Positions 18,668 to 27,563 of a DNA stretch of 64,000 nt are shown here, piece by piece (within the stretch, counting starts at the first letter, position 1; each line of letters opens with the position of its first letter). Both the position numbers and the translations under genes were made by a program. This DNA is from RI-106 sp964496875 (lineage in GTDB: Bacteria > Cyanobacteriota > Vampirovibrionia > Obscuribacterales > Obscuribacteraceae): positions 1 through 64,000 of the forward strand of contig CAZCBH010000018.1 in assembly GCA_964496875.1 (NCBI GenBank), given 5' to 3'. The notes beneath the pieces were generated by a model. That model ran no database searches and was not told where the DNA came from. It worked only from the letters and a program-made list of their open reading frames with translations.

Positions 18668-19414
18668 TCAAACCCTGCCGCAATGGAGCGCTACGCTTCC
18701 CCCGGCAAGCGGCAGGTGCCGAACTTCGGTGAGACCGACCAGTTCGAATCTTTCTGTGATCTGCTCCGGATCCGGATAGGTGTTCATGGACTGGGGCAGG
18801 TATGTATAGGCTTTTCTATCGCGCTGCAGAATCGAGCCGATGGCCGGCACCACCGAGTTGAAGAAGAAACTGAAAAGCGGCGCGAAGATTATTCCGCGGG
18901 GGCGACCAAGATCAAGATTGATAACCAGTCCGCCCGGTTTTACGACCCGGCGCATCTCGGCAAGACCGAGGTTTATATTGGTCAGATTTCGCAAGCCGAA
19001 GCTGATTATTGCTCCATCGAAGCTGTCGTCTTCAAAAGGCAGATTCTGGGCGTCTCCTTCTATCCATGTCAAAGACGCGCCGGAAGAGGTGGTCGTCTCT
19101 CTGGCGCGAGCCACTTCGAGCATTTGATTAGAAAAATCGAGACCGGTGACTCTGTCGGATTGATCCAGGCGTGAAGCAATTCTCAGGGCAAGATCCCCTG
19201 TTCCGCAACAGACATCGAGAAACTGTCTGGGCTCCTGACCGGATTTTTGATCAGAACCTGCCGAAAGCAGAATGTCTACAGCCTTTGCTTTCCACAGTCG
19301 GTGCATTCCGAAGCTGATGGCGTCGTTGGTGAGGTCATAGCCCCGGGCGATACGCTCGAATTGAGAGTGTACGTACTGGTACTTCTCTTCGTTGGTCGGC
19401 AGTGTAAAGGACAT
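18668..19414 (-). CDS. menG: Demethylmenaquinone methyltransferase (UbiE/MenG)
   Basis: 248 residues from the ATG at 19414; the frame is open to 19489 but would overlap secG. Family landmarks are the N-terminal FERIARGYDLTNDAISFGMHRLWK, SAM motif I FLDVCCGTGDLALRIA, VTGLDFSNQML, GDAQNLPFEDDSFDGAIISF (motif II), RNLTNINLGLAEMRRVVKPG and the late motif YLPQSM. It adds the last methyl group to the (mena)quinone ring, so the organism makes a respiratory quinone. It sits 11 bp after secG and directly before lpxB. Confidence 0.92.
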   Translation of the reverse strand: MSFTLPTNEEKYQYVHSQFERIARGYDLTNDAISFGMHRLWKAKAVDILLSAGSDQKSGQEPRQFLDVCCGTGDLALRIASRLDQSDRVTGLDFSNQMLEVARARETTTSSGASLTWIEGDAQNLPFEDDSFDGAIISFGLRNLTNINLGLAEMRRVVKPGGLVINLDLGRPRGIIFAPLFSFFFNSVVPAIGSILQRDRKAYTYLPQSMNTYPDPEQITERFELVGLTEVRHLPLAGGSVALHCGRV

Positions 19415-19425
19415 GATTTTGATTG

Positions 19426-19659
19426 CTATTTGACGATTCCGAAGCCCAGGAGGATGCAACAGACAAGAAAGGCTATCGAAAGGCTCCATGTGAGCTTGTC
19501 CAGTCCAGCTTCAGCTCCTCTCTTGCCGGTGAACATGGTCGCTCCTCCGCCGATACCGCCAAGACCTTCGCCCTTGGGTGAATGGAGCAGGACCATGAGG
19601 ATGATACCCATGGCAAGCAGGGTGGTGATGACAAGAAGGGTGATGTAAAGAGGGCTCAT
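19426..19659 (-). CDS. secG: Protein translocase subunit SecG
   Basis: 77 residues with the SecG layout: a first membrane helix (about 4-24), the conserved cytoplasmic loop HSPKGEGLGG, GGGATMFTGKRGAE, and a second helix (about 55-75). It assists SecYE and SecA in protein export. It is the first gene of the minus-strand operon secG-menG-lpxB-msbA. The ATG at 19659 is preceded by a tandem TTTAGAGACGAA repeat that supplies only a weak Shine-Dalgarno. Confidence 0.92.
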   Translation of the reverse strand: MSPLYITLLVITTLLAMGIILMVLLHSPKGEGLGGIGGGATMFTGKRGAEAGLDKLTWSLSIAFLVCCILLGFGIVK

Positions 19660-19668
19660 GATTCGTTT

Positions 19669-19692
19669 TTCGTCTCTAAATTCGTCTCTAAA
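19669..19692. repeat. Tandem 12-bp repeat in the secG leader
   Basis: TTCGTCTCTAAA occurs twice head to tail (19669-19680 and 19681-19692) immediately upstream of secG. On the coding strand this puts two GAGACGAA units before the start codon. It may be a recent slippage duplication or tune translation initiation. Confidence 0.6.
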
Positions 19693-19891
19693 CTGGGATT
19701 GGGCGTCGATACGTCTTATATGTTTCAGAAAGGCGATTATAGCTGATCGAACCGGCTTTAGGCTTCTCCACGAGCTTCGGCGTTAAAATCCTTATCAGTA
19801 AGGAGATCGATTGCTTAGTTTCCAACAAAAGTGAGCAAGATATTGGTGGAGACTCTCTTTTGTGTAAAGTTCAGAAAGTTTCGCAAATCCA

Positions 19892-22123
19892 TTGAAAGTT
19901 CTCGTATACGGTAGGAACCAAGAGCAGCTAGAGAAGCTGAAGAATGTCGCCAGCGCTTGCAAGAGCGCGGAGTTCGAATATTGTCCTGCGATAGAGAATC
20001 AGGAAAGTTTTCTAGAGAGGTTGCGCTATTCCCACGAGTACGACCTGGTGCTGCTTCCGATTGATCAAGGCGACGACAGTATCTACTCTCTGCTAGGTAT
20101 TTTGACCGCCGAGGCGGCAGAATTGCCCCTTATCTGTCTGCTTTCGGGAGACAACGAAGATGAGGCCTTGAAACTGATTCAGTATGGTGCTTCCGAGGTA
20201 ATCTTCGACGGCGAGATAGAGCCGGATACTCTGGTTCGCGTTACCGGCCGGGTGCGGGCAAGAGCGCTGAGGAGCGGTCTGATCCAGAGCAAGATGTCCG
20301 ATTTCGTTCTCACCAGCAGCTTTGACGGCATAGTCGCCCTCGACCTGCATGGGCGTGTCATGCTCTGGAATCGTTCCATGGAGAGAATGTTTTCTAAAAA
20401 AAGACACGAAGTTCTGGGCAAAATCGCCACCGATGTCCTACCCTTCGAGGGTATTTCGCGAGAGATAAATAGAGCGCTGGAAGGACAGTCCTTCGCCGGG
20501 GTGAGAAAGGTCTTTATTAGCCGGGAGCAGCGCCGGCACTATCAGCCTTTTTATGCACCGTTGACATCCGGAACTGGTAGCATCATTGGTGTCATGGGCA
20601 TCTTTCGTGATCTGACTGATATAGCCGAGGGAGAGTCTCTGATTAACGAATTGAATGCGCGGCTGGAGAAAGTCGCCGATTCAATCCCCCAGATGTTGTG
20701 GTTCGCCAACGGTTTGGGAGAACGCAATTTCTTCAACAAAAAATATCTGGAGTTCGCCGGTGCCAAAGCCAGTCATTTGCTTGATGAAGGTTGGCTGATG
20801 GCGGTACAGCCCGAGCAGCGTGCGGTCTATTCGAGAGTCTTGAAAGAGGCGGTGGAGAAGAAGCAGGGTTTTCATATCGAATACCAGATGAAGAACAAAG
20901 ACAATGTCTATCGCCGGGTGATGGATTCCTGCGCACCACTGACCGGCGAGGGCGGCAAGTTCCTGGGCTTGATAGGCTATTGCACCGATATCAGTGCCTC
21001 CGGAACGACAATGCATCGAATGGACGCTATCTCCGCTTCTTCCCCCCGTTCCTTCTCTGAGGTTTCGGGAAAAAGAAGACGCCGTCCCACGCAGATAAGC
21101 TCTACCATGGAGAACGCTCCGCTTGGAGTATGGAAGCTAGATCGGGCGCTCAATATTCTCACGGTAAGTCGTTCGGCGGCAGCCCAACTGGGATCTACCC
21201 CGGAGGATCTCTATGGAAAAAAATTCACCGACATAGTGAGGAACATCTCGGAAGACTCTTTGTATGAAGTAATGAACGAGCGCTCTTCTTTTCAGCTCAA
21301 TGCCCACGAAATAGAGATGGCTGGAGGCGCCGTGGGAAAAGACGATCAGTACTGGGATGTGGCTGCCTGGCCTCTTTTAGATAAGACCAAGGATGTAATC
21401 GGCGTCTGCCTGAGCACCATCGAGGTGGAAGGTCGAACGGAGGACAAGGGCAAGGAAGCCTTTGTCGCCACCCTGGTGCATGATCTGAAAACCCCACTTA
21501 TAGGGGCCGATCGCACTCTGGAAATGTTGATAGAGGGTGCGATGGGAGAGGTGGAGGATGCTCAGTCGGAAGTTTTGTCCATGTTGCAGCGCAGCAACCG
21601 GGGCTTGCTACGCATGGTGCAAAACCTTATCGAGGTTTATCGTTATGACTTTGCAAAACCCCGATTCGATTTTGTCTCCACATCATTATTCGATACCGCT
21701 CTTGATTGTGTCAACGAACTTTCCGCACTTGCAGAAGAGAAGAAAGTAAGCCTGGAAGCCAATCTCAACGAGGGGCACGGAGTGGTGGCAGTGGATGAGA
21801 TTGCGGTAAAACGAGTGATCATAAACTTGATAGACAATGCGATCAAATTCACGCCCCAGGGCGGCAGGGTAAGAGTCTGGGGAGAAGAGACACCAAATAC
21901 GGTTACTATCTTTGTCAAGGATTCCGGTATCGGAATCTCCCAGGAGGAGATCCCCAGGGTTTTCGATAAATTCTGGCGCAGCCCTACCAATACTGGTCAA
22001 GCGGTAGGTACCGGTCTGGGTCTATATCTATGCAAACAGGTCATCGATGCCCATCATGGTGAAATAACTGTAGAGCCGGGTCAGAGTGAAGGGACTCTCA
22101 TAAGGATCTCTTTCAATACTTAG
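19892..22123 (+). CDS. Hybrid-like PAS sensor histidine kinase with degenerate receiver
   Basis: 743 residues. Residues 1-125 resemble a response-regulator receiver fold, but Pro56 stands where the phospho-accepting Asp normally follows LVLL, so it looks like a pseudo-receiver. Three PAS-type sensor segments follow (about 135-250, 255-370 and 405-510). The dimerisation/phosphoacceptor helix has VHDLKTPL with His530, then the HATPase domain with N box NLIDNAIKFTPQGG, G1 DSGIGIS and G2 GTGLGLYLCK. No membrane segment, so it should sense cytoplasmic cues. No partner regulator is adjacent, although a SixA-type phosphatase lies 490 bp away. TTG start, no clear Shine-Dalgarno. Confidence 0.88.
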   Translation: MKVLVYGRNQEQLEKLKNVASACKSAEFEYCPAIENQESFLERLRYSHEYDLVLLPIDQGDDSIYSLLGILTAEAAELPLICLLSGDNEDEALKLIQYGASEVIFDGEIEPDTLVRVTGRVRARALRSGLIQSKMSDFVLTSSFDGIVALDLHGRVMLWNRSMERMFSKKRHEVLGKIATDVLPFEGISREINRALEGQSFAGVRKVFISREQRRHYQPFYAPLTSGTGSIIGVMGIFRDLTDIAEGESLINELNARLEKVADSIPQMLWFANGLGERNFFNKKYLEFAGAKASHLLDEGWLMAVQPEQRAVYSRVLKEAVEKKQGFHIEYQMKNKDNVYRRVMDSCAPLTGEGGKFLGLIGYCTDISASGTTMHRMDAISASSPRSFSEVSGKRRRRPTQISSTMENAPLGVWKLDRALNILTVSRSAAAQLGSTPEDLYGKKFTDIVRNISEDSLYEVMNERSSFQLNAHEIEMAGGAVGKDDQYWDVAAWPLLDKTKDVIGVCLSTIEVEGRTEDKGKEAFVATLVHDLKTPLIGADRTLEMLIEGAMGEVEDAQSEVLSMLQRSNRGLLRMVQNLIEVYRYDFAKPRFDFVSTSLFDTALDCVNELSALAEEKKVSLEANLNEGHGVVAVDEIAVKRVIINLIDNAIKFTPQGGRVRVWGEETPNTVTIFVKDSGIGISQEEIPRVFDKFWRSPTNTGQAVGTGLGLYLCKQVIDAHHGEITVEPGQSEGTLIRISFNT

Positions 22124-22130
22124 TAAAGGC

Positions 22131-22568
22131 TCAGGCGCTCGGCGGTCTGCTTTCGCTATCCAGAAACTTTTGCAGGATTATTGCCGCTGCCTGCATATCC
22201 ACAAGCTCTCTATTCTCGCCGGTGCGAACACCCTGGACAGTCAGGGTGCGAATAGCCGAGACCGTCGTCAATCGTTCGTCTTCGTAGACCACCGCCAGTC
22301 CGGTAACTCTTGCCAGTTTTACACCGAAGTCACGGACTTTTTCCGCCTGGTAGCCTATGGTTCCGTTCATATTTTTAGGTAGACCGATGACTATAGTTCT
22401 CACGTCATGTCTTTCGGCTATCGCTTTGATAACCCTTACATCCACTTTGTTGTTTTTTCTTTCTATGGTCTCGAAACCGACCGCAGTCAAGCCAAGGGGA
22501 TCGGAAATGGCTATGCCAATCCGTTTGTCTCCGATGTCAAGTCCCATGGCTCTTGGTCTTTCGTTCAT
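22131..22568 (-). CDS. ruvX: YqgF/RuvX-type Holliday junction resolvase-like protein
   Basis: 145 residues, the normal length. RNase H-like fold with MGLDIGDKRIGIAISDP, the internal TIVIGLPKNMNGTIG, the catalytic VYEDERLTT and the C-terminal VDMQAAAIIL with the final Asp. The family takes part in 16S rRNA 5' processing and/or branched DNA resolution and is near-universal. It is convergent with the histidine kinase (7 bp between stops) and divergent from sixA. Confidence 0.92.
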   Translation of the reverse strand: MNERPRAMGLDIGDKRIGIAISDPLGLTAVGFETIERKNNKVDVRVIKAIAERHDVRTIVIGLPKNMNGTIGYQAEKVRDFGVKLARVTGLAVVYEDERLTTVSAIRTLTVQGVRTGENRELVDMQAAAIILQKFLDSESRPPSA

Positions 22569-22612
22569 GTCCCTGATTCTACATCAGGTATTAATTTGCA
22601 TACAAACTCAAT

Positions 22613-23164
22613 ATGATTAAGAATAGACATTTTTGCACCGGAACGGAATCGAAACCATTGAAGATATATCTTGTCAGGCATGCCATAGCAGAACCGCTAG
22701 CCACGGGAAAGTACAAGACCGACGCCGAAAGACCCCTGACCGAAGCAGGTTTTGCCCAGGCTCAGATGGTGGCTAACGCCCTGAAGGCAGTAGGGGCAAG
22801 GTTGAAGCTGGTTATCTCCAGTCCTTATCTGCGAGCAGAGCAGACCGCAAAAGTTTTTGCCGATAATTTCAATTGCGAGCTGATCAAGTCAGCAAAGCTC
22901 TCTCCTGGAGTGGCAGTCAAGTCTTTTATCGAATCTCTGGAAGCGTATCAATCGAAAGATGAGTTGATGCTGGTCGGTCACGAACCCGATATGGGAGAAC
23001 TGGTATCGGTTCTGGTTGGTGGCAGTCCGGTATTTAGAATGCCTTTTCGGAAATCCGCGGTCTGTCTAGTGAACTGTGAAGAGGTCCCCCCTGCTCTATC
23101 CGGTAATCTCGAATGGATTCTCACACCCGACTTGATCAGCGGTCTTGTGCAGGCCAGTGTTTGA
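22613..23164 (+). CDS. sixA: SixA-type phosphohistidine phosphatase
   Basis: Up to 183 residues; the family core KIYLVRHAIAEP begins at a TTG at 22658, so the true start may be there (168 residues) rather than at the ATG at 22613. Histidine phosphatase fold with the RHA catalytic His, ERPLTEAGFAQA, VISSPYLRAEQTA and the second catalytic His in LVGHEPDM. SixA removes phosphate from His of HPt or PTS proteins. The histidine kinase upstream on the same strand is a candidate functional partner. The ADP-ribosylglycohydrolase gene follows after 41 bp. Confidence 0.88.
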   Translation: MIKNRHFCTGTESKPLKIYLVRHAIAEPLATGKYKTDAERPLTEAGFAQAQMVANALKAVGARLKLVISSPYLRAEQTAKVFADNFNCELIKSAKLSPGVAVKSFIESLEAYQSKDELMLVGHEPDMGELVSVLVGGSPVFRMPFRKSAVCLVNCEEVPPALSGNLEWILTPDLISGLVQASV

Positions 23165-23205
23165 TCAATTGCTAGAATTAATCAGGTTATTCAAGGAGTA
23201 GACCA

Positions 23206-24135
23206 TTGGAGCTGATCGATCGTTATAGAGGGTGTCTGTTCGGACTGGCCATAGGAGATGCCCTGGGCGCTCCTCTTGAATATCAGGAACGAGGCAGCTT
23301 CGATCCGATTGATAGTATGACCGGTGGTGGCATATTCAAGGTGCGCGCCGGAGAATTCACAGACGAGACTTCCATGGCTCTGGCTCTGGCTGAAAGCTTG
23401 ATTGAGAGCCGGGGATTCAACCCTTCCGATCAGATGGATCGCTATTTGAAGTGGTATCACCAGGGGCATCTAAGCAGCCAGGGTTGGTGTTTTGATGTCA
23501 GTGTAATCAATCGCAAAGCGCTTCTTTCGTATGAAGCGACCAAGCAGCCCTTCGGCGGGCTCGATGATGAAGACGCCAACGCCAATGGCTCCCTTGCCAG
23601 AATCGCTCCCATCCCTCTTACTTATTCGAGCAACCCTACTAAAGCCCTGGATTATGCCGGTGAATGTTCCCGCACAACCCATGCCCATCGACAATGTATC
23701 GACGCTTGCCGCTACCTGTCCGCCCTCATTGTGGGCGCACTACATGAGGTGCCGAAGAACGTCCTGCTCAAAGGTGTTTACGAGCCGGCCACGGACTATT
23801 GGAAGCATCGTCCTCTCGATGCTGCGGTGGAAGCCGTAGCCAAAGGTTCGTATAAGAAGAAGAAAGAGGCTGACCTTGTTCCGGATGGTACCGTGGTCAG
23901 TTGTCTGGAAGCAGCGCTCTGGGCTTTTAACAAGAGTAAGAGTTTCGAGGAAGGCGCTTTGATGGCGGTCAATCTTGGCTATGACGCTGACGCCACCGGG
24001 GCGGTTTTCGGACAGCTCGCCGGTGCCTTTTACGGAGAGTCTCAAATTCCCGTGCAATGGCGCACTCAAATAGCCCTCGCCCATGTGATAAGGCGCTATT
24101 CGGAACAGCTGTTTGCTTTAGCTCAGACTATGTAA
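23206..24135 (+). CDS. ADP-ribosylglycohydrolase family protein
   Basis: 309 residues from a TTG with AAGGAG seven bases upstream. The fold is marked by RGCLFGLAIGDALGAPLEY, the metal-binding FTDETSMALALAESL, NGSLARIAPIPL and the C-terminal NLGYDADATGAVFGQLAGA whose Asp residues hold the second metal. Members cleave ADP-ribose from arginine, from dinitrogenase reductase (DraG) or from other acceptors with two Mg ions. No ADP-ribosyltransferase is visible nearby, so the substrate is unknown. It may share a transcript with sixA. Confidence 0.9.
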   Translation: MELIDRYRGCLFGLAIGDALGAPLEYQERGSFDPIDSMTGGGIFKVRAGEFTDETSMALALAESLIESRGFNPSDQMDRYLKWYHQGHLSSQGWCFDVSVINRKALLSYEATKQPFGGLDDEDANANGSLARIAPIPLTYSSNPTKALDYAGECSRTTHAHRQCIDACRYLSALIVGALHEVPKNVLLKGVYEPATDYWKHRPLDAAVEAVAKGSYKKKKEADLVPDGTVVSCLEAALWAFNKSKSFEEGALMAVNLGYDADATGAVFGQLAGAFYGESQIPVQWRTQIALAHVIRRYSEQLFALAQTM

Positions 24136-24153
24136 TTGTTTGTACAGGCTTAT

Positions 24154-25161
24154 TTATGTGGTGAGAGCGGCTGCCAGAGGTGCCGGCGGAGCCACATCGG
24201 CACGCATAGCCTCTTCTACCTCTTCGGCGGTTATGGCCCAGACATATAGACAGGTGTAGAAGGCTGACCGGATGTATATAGATAGGGCGGTAACCAGGAG
24301 AACCAGTCCTGCCCAGGCGAAAGCCATCATCAGAACCGGCGCCGAGGTAAAGCCGGTGCCCAGGTACCAGGCACCGCCGAAACCGGCTACGCCTATGCCG
24401 TAGACCACGCCGGTGAAGATCTTGCAGATCATGTCCACTCCGACCTCTCCCACACCGATGGTGAGGAGGTTGCCCTGGGCCATCTTGTCTGCCCGTTTCA
24501 TGGCTCCCCAGAAGGAGGTGCCCTCGATTACGATAGCCGGCAATATAAGATGTCCGGCCAGGGTCCAGAAGACCTCTATAATGCCTGCCAGGAAATTGAA
24601 GCCGAAGCCGAAAACGCCACCGGCGCCGCGCTTGTGCCTGAGCCATCCGGCGATTCTTTTGGCGATTAAGGTGGCAGCACCTAGCATGATGATGGCAGGC
24701 AGGCTGGTGAGGACGGCGGCGGCGGCGGTGGAAAACCGTCCTGAGCCCCGTCCTTCGGTGAGGTGGCTGTAGACCAGAGCGGTGGTAACCCCTTCCAGAA
24801 AACGGTTGGTGAGCCACCAGATACAGAGGATACCGGTGACGGCAAGGGCTGTGTCGGAACTCATGGCGTTCATGGAGCTGCCCATACCCGTGGGGTCCAT
24901 GGGACCGTTGAGGCCGAACATCTGCATCTTGTTGGCCATATCGGCACCGCCCTGCAGAAGTCCCTGACCCTGCTTGGCAAAACTGTTGGCGGCTTCGGAG
25001 TTGCCGCCGAAATGGGTTTTGGCCTGGACGAAAAGCAGGATGGCAAAGAAGATATTGCTGATTACGGTAATGACCGAGGGCAGAAGCAGGCGTTTATCGT
25101 GCCAGCCCATGCGGATGCTTGCCCATATCAGCCTGAAGCCTCGTCCTATAGAATCAAACAT
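24154..25161 (-). CDS. DUF6159-like multi-pass membrane protein
   Basis: 335 residues with an N-terminal FDSIGRGFRLIWASIRMGWH followed by about six hydrophobic segments (about 25-45, 95-120, 135-155, 180-205, 235-260 and 275-310). Gly/Ala-rich helices and a short charged tail complete it. From memory this matches the DUF6159 family, whose role is unknown. It is convergent with the ADP-ribosylglycohydrolase gene and has no same-strand partner within 190 bp. Confidence 0.75.
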   Translation of the reverse strand: MFDSIGRGFRLIWASIRMGWHDKRLLLPSVITVISNIFFAILLFVQAKTHFGGNSEAANSFAKQGQGLLQGGADMANKMQMFGLNGPMDPTGMGSSMNAMSSDTALAVTGILCIWWLTNRFLEGVTTALVYSHLTEGRGSGRFSTAAAAVLTSLPAIIMLGAATLIAKRIAGWLRHKRGAGGVFGFGFNFLAGIIEVFWTLAGHLILPAIVIEGTSFWGAMKRADKMAQGNLLTIGVGEVGVDMICKIFTGVVYGIGVAGFGGAWYLGTGFTSAPVLMMAFAWAGLVLLVTALSIYIRSAFYTCLYVWAITAEEVEEAMRADVAPPAPLAAALTT

Positions 25162-25359
25162 ATTCTTTTCGTCCTCGATAACCGGTTCTAGACGGTCTTG
25201 AATTTATTGTTTAGTTAGTAAGTATCCTGAACCGGGACCCAAGCCCTTAGTTCTGACTGAAGCGGCATAAATAAACTGCCGCCATTATTGTAATCAGTTG
25301 CCAAGGGAAAGTAAAGAGCATTTAATCTTCTAGAGAAGAGATTCTCTTTTATATACGGA

Positions 25360-27210
25360 TTATTTAATCTGGGTCTCCAGATCCTCCCGGTCATACATGC
25401 TGTCCAGCAAGGATTTGAACTTTTCGGTCACGACCTTGCGCTTAACTTTCATGGTCGGGGTCAATTCGTTCTCTTCGATGGAGAATTCACGGTCTAAAAG
25501 AATGAATTTCTTGATCTGTTCATAGTTGGCCAGGGATGAATTCTTTTCGTCTACCACCGCCTGCACCGCTTCGACCACCAGGGGATTCTTTATCAAAGCC
25601 TCCGGCTCCTCTTCTATGATGTTGTGCCTCCGGGCGAACTGCCTGAGTCCTTCGCGGTTTACTGCGAACATCGCCGATATGTACTTGCGCCGGTCGCCAT
25701 AGGCCAGGGTATGGGCTATTAGAGATTCGCCTTTGAAGAGGTTCTCGATCATCTGAGGTGCCACATGTTTGCCGCCTGATGTGATGATGATGTCTTTCTT
25801 TCGATCTGTGATTTTTATATAGCCATCGGCATCGATGGCGGCAATATCGCCGGTGCGGAACCATTCTCCATCGAAAGCCTCGGAAGAGGCTTTCTCGTTC
25901 TTGTAATAGCCGGCAAATACCGTGGGACCCCGGACCAGAAGCTCGCCGTCTTCGGCCAGTTTCACCTCGACCCCGGGCAGCGGTCGCCCTACAGTGTTGA
26001 ATTTGATGTCATCAGGTCGGTTGCAGGCTAAAGGAGCACAGGTTTCGGTAAGACCGTAGCCTTCGATGATACTCAAGCCGATAGCCTCGAAAAAGAGATG
26101 GACATCGTTGGAGAGTGGGGCTGCTCCTGAGGTCATCAAGCGCAGTCTGCCTCCTAGCCTGTCCCGAATTTTCTTGAAGACAAGACGGTCTGCTATACGC
26201 AACTCTGCTCTATAAAGCTGATTAAGCATTCCAGAATCGACATTCTTCTCGACCCTCTGCCGGGTGGCCCGCATTCCGATTCCCAGGGCCCAGCGCACAA
26301 AGGCTTGCTGGGTCTGGGGCATGGCCCGGATCTGGGTCTGGATCTTCTGATAGGCTTTTTCGTAGAAACGAGGCACGGCGTTTAAAATAGTCGGTTTCAC
26401 CTCGTTCATGTTCGCCGCTACTTTCTCCATGGACTCCGCGTAAGCAAAGGGGATGCCGTTGTATATGGCCATGAATTGACCGCCCACCCGTTCGTAAACA
26501 TGGGAAAGTGGCAAGAAAGAAAGGGCTATGTCTTTCTTGTCGAAGGTGATGATCTCTGCCATCGCCTCTAGAACAGCGCCTATATTGCGATGCAGGATCA
26601 TGGCTCCTTTTGGAAAGCCGGTGGTTCCAGATGTGTAGACTATGGTGCAAAGATCCTCTCCGTCCACCGATGCTATTCTTCTTGAGACCAGTTCACTGTT
26701 CGTCGCGTCCGAGAGATATTCCCGGCCCGATGCCATGAAATCGCTCCAGGTAATCACGTTGATGCGCTCTCCTCGATGATTTTCGGGCATCGAGTCATCC
26801 ATGATCACGACATACTCCAGGGTTTCGGGCGGACTTGTTTCGTGGGCGAGGATCTTTTCTGCCTGGGCGGCGTCGCCGGCGAAGAGCAATTCCGCTTCAC
26901 TGTGCCGGAGGATATAAGCCACCTCATCCGGTGCCAATGTCGAATAGACCGGAACACTATGGGCGCCGGCAGAGAGTATGGCCAAGTCCGCCATGCTCCA
27001 GCGCGGACCGTTGTCCGCAAGAATGGCCACATTGGTCGAGGTTCCTATCTCCAGCCGGATTAGTGCGGCGCTGAGTGTACGGACCAGGTCTCCGTATTCT
27101 TTCCAGCAGAGGGCTTTGAAACGCCCGTCTTCTTTGAAAAGAATCGCGTCCGCGTCAGGGGTATCGGAAATTCGCTTCCAGAAGACTTCGACGATGGTTG
27201 TCTTGGACAC
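25360..27210 (-). CDS. Long-chain acyl-CoA synthetase (AMP-forming)
   Basis: 616 residues, of the ANL superfamily and FadD15-like in length. Key motifs are the P-loop IVYTSGTTGFPKGAM (about 190-205), the A5 motif GYGLTETCAP, WFRTGDIAAID and the hinge ITDRKKDIIITSGGKHVAP. The C-terminal catalytic Lys is expected in LTPTMKVKRKVV. It activates fatty acids to acyl-CoA through an acyl-adenylate. Start at the ATG at 27210, with a GAGGAGAA site. The cutA gene precedes it on the same strand by 26 bp, so they may be co-transcribed. Confidence 0.92.
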   Translation of the reverse strand: MSKTTIVEVFWKRISDTPDADAILFKEDGRFKALCWKEYGDLVRTLSAALIRLEIGTSTNVAILADNGPRWSMADLAILSAGAHSVPVYSTLAPDEVAYILRHSEAELLFAGDAAQAEKILAHETSPPETLEYVVIMDDSMPENHRGERINVITWSDFMASGREYLSDATNSELVSRRIASVDGEDLCTIVYTSGTTGFPKGAMILHRNIGAVLEAMAEIITFDKKDIALSFLPLSHVYERVGGQFMAIYNGIPFAYAESMEKVAANMNEVKPTILNAVPRFYEKAYQKIQTQIRAMPQTQQAFVRWALGIGMRATRQRVEKNVDSGMLNQLYRAELRIADRLVFKKIRDRLGGRLRLMTSGAAPLSNDVHLFFEAIGLSIIEGYGLTETCAPLACNRPDDIKFNTVGRPLPGVEVKLAEDGELLVRGPTVFAGYYKNEKASSEAFDGEWFRTGDIAAIDADGYIKITDRKKDIIITSGGKHVAPQMIENLFKGESLIAHTLAYGDRRKYISAMFAVNREGLRQFARRHNIIEEEPEALIKNPLVVEAVQAVVDEKNSSLANYEQIKKFILLDREFSIEENELTPTMKVKRKVVTEKFKSLLDSMYDREDLETQIK

Positions 27211-27236
27211 GCTTTTCTCCTCTGGGACAAATAGAA

Positions 27237-27563
27237 TTAGCTATGTTTAGTTGTAACAGATTGATTGAGCCAATTTAAATAAGCCTGGTTGCCGACTTCT
27301 ATGGGCACGGCGATGATCTCGGGGACCTCGTATGGATGCAGCTCTTCCACTGTCTGCTGAAATCTTGCCCAGACTTCTGAGTTGGTTTTGATAATCAAGA
27401 GAGACTCCGGGTCTTTCTCGATATTGCCCTCCCAGCGGTAGACCGAGGTTACCTCTTTGACTATATTGACACAGGCTGCCACTTTCTTCTCCACGAGCGA
27501 GCCGGCAAGACTATCGGCTAGATTCTGCGGACAGGAGACCAGGGCTATCAATTCGGAAGGCAT
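27237..27563 (-). CDS. cutA: CutA-like divalent ion tolerance protein
   Basis: 108 residues, the full family length. It shows LAGSLVEKKVAACVNIV, VYRWEGNIEKDPESLLIIKT and LHPYEVPEIIAVPIEVGNQA, the conserved CutA1 core of a trimeric ferredoxin-like protein. Its role is uncertain in general; links to copper tolerance and to signalling have been proposed. The stop of the upstream two-domain gene directly abuts this start, so the two are probably translationally coupled. Confidence 0.93.
   Translation of the reverse strand: MPSELIALVSCPQNLADSLAGSLVEKKVAACVNIVKEVTSVYRWEGNIEKDPESLLIIKTNSEVWARFQQTVEELHPYEVPEIIAVPIEVGNQAYLNWLNQSVTTKHS

Noticed and set aside
24128..24817. Long minus-strand frame rich in Arg, His and Gly
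   Set aside because: It lies entirely inside the DUF6159 gene in another frame and its composition is typical of a shadow frame.
25262..25282. GCGGCA/TGCCGC hairpin downstream of the acyl-CoA ligase
   Set aside because: It is only 6 bp, with no T run, and too weak to call a terminator.
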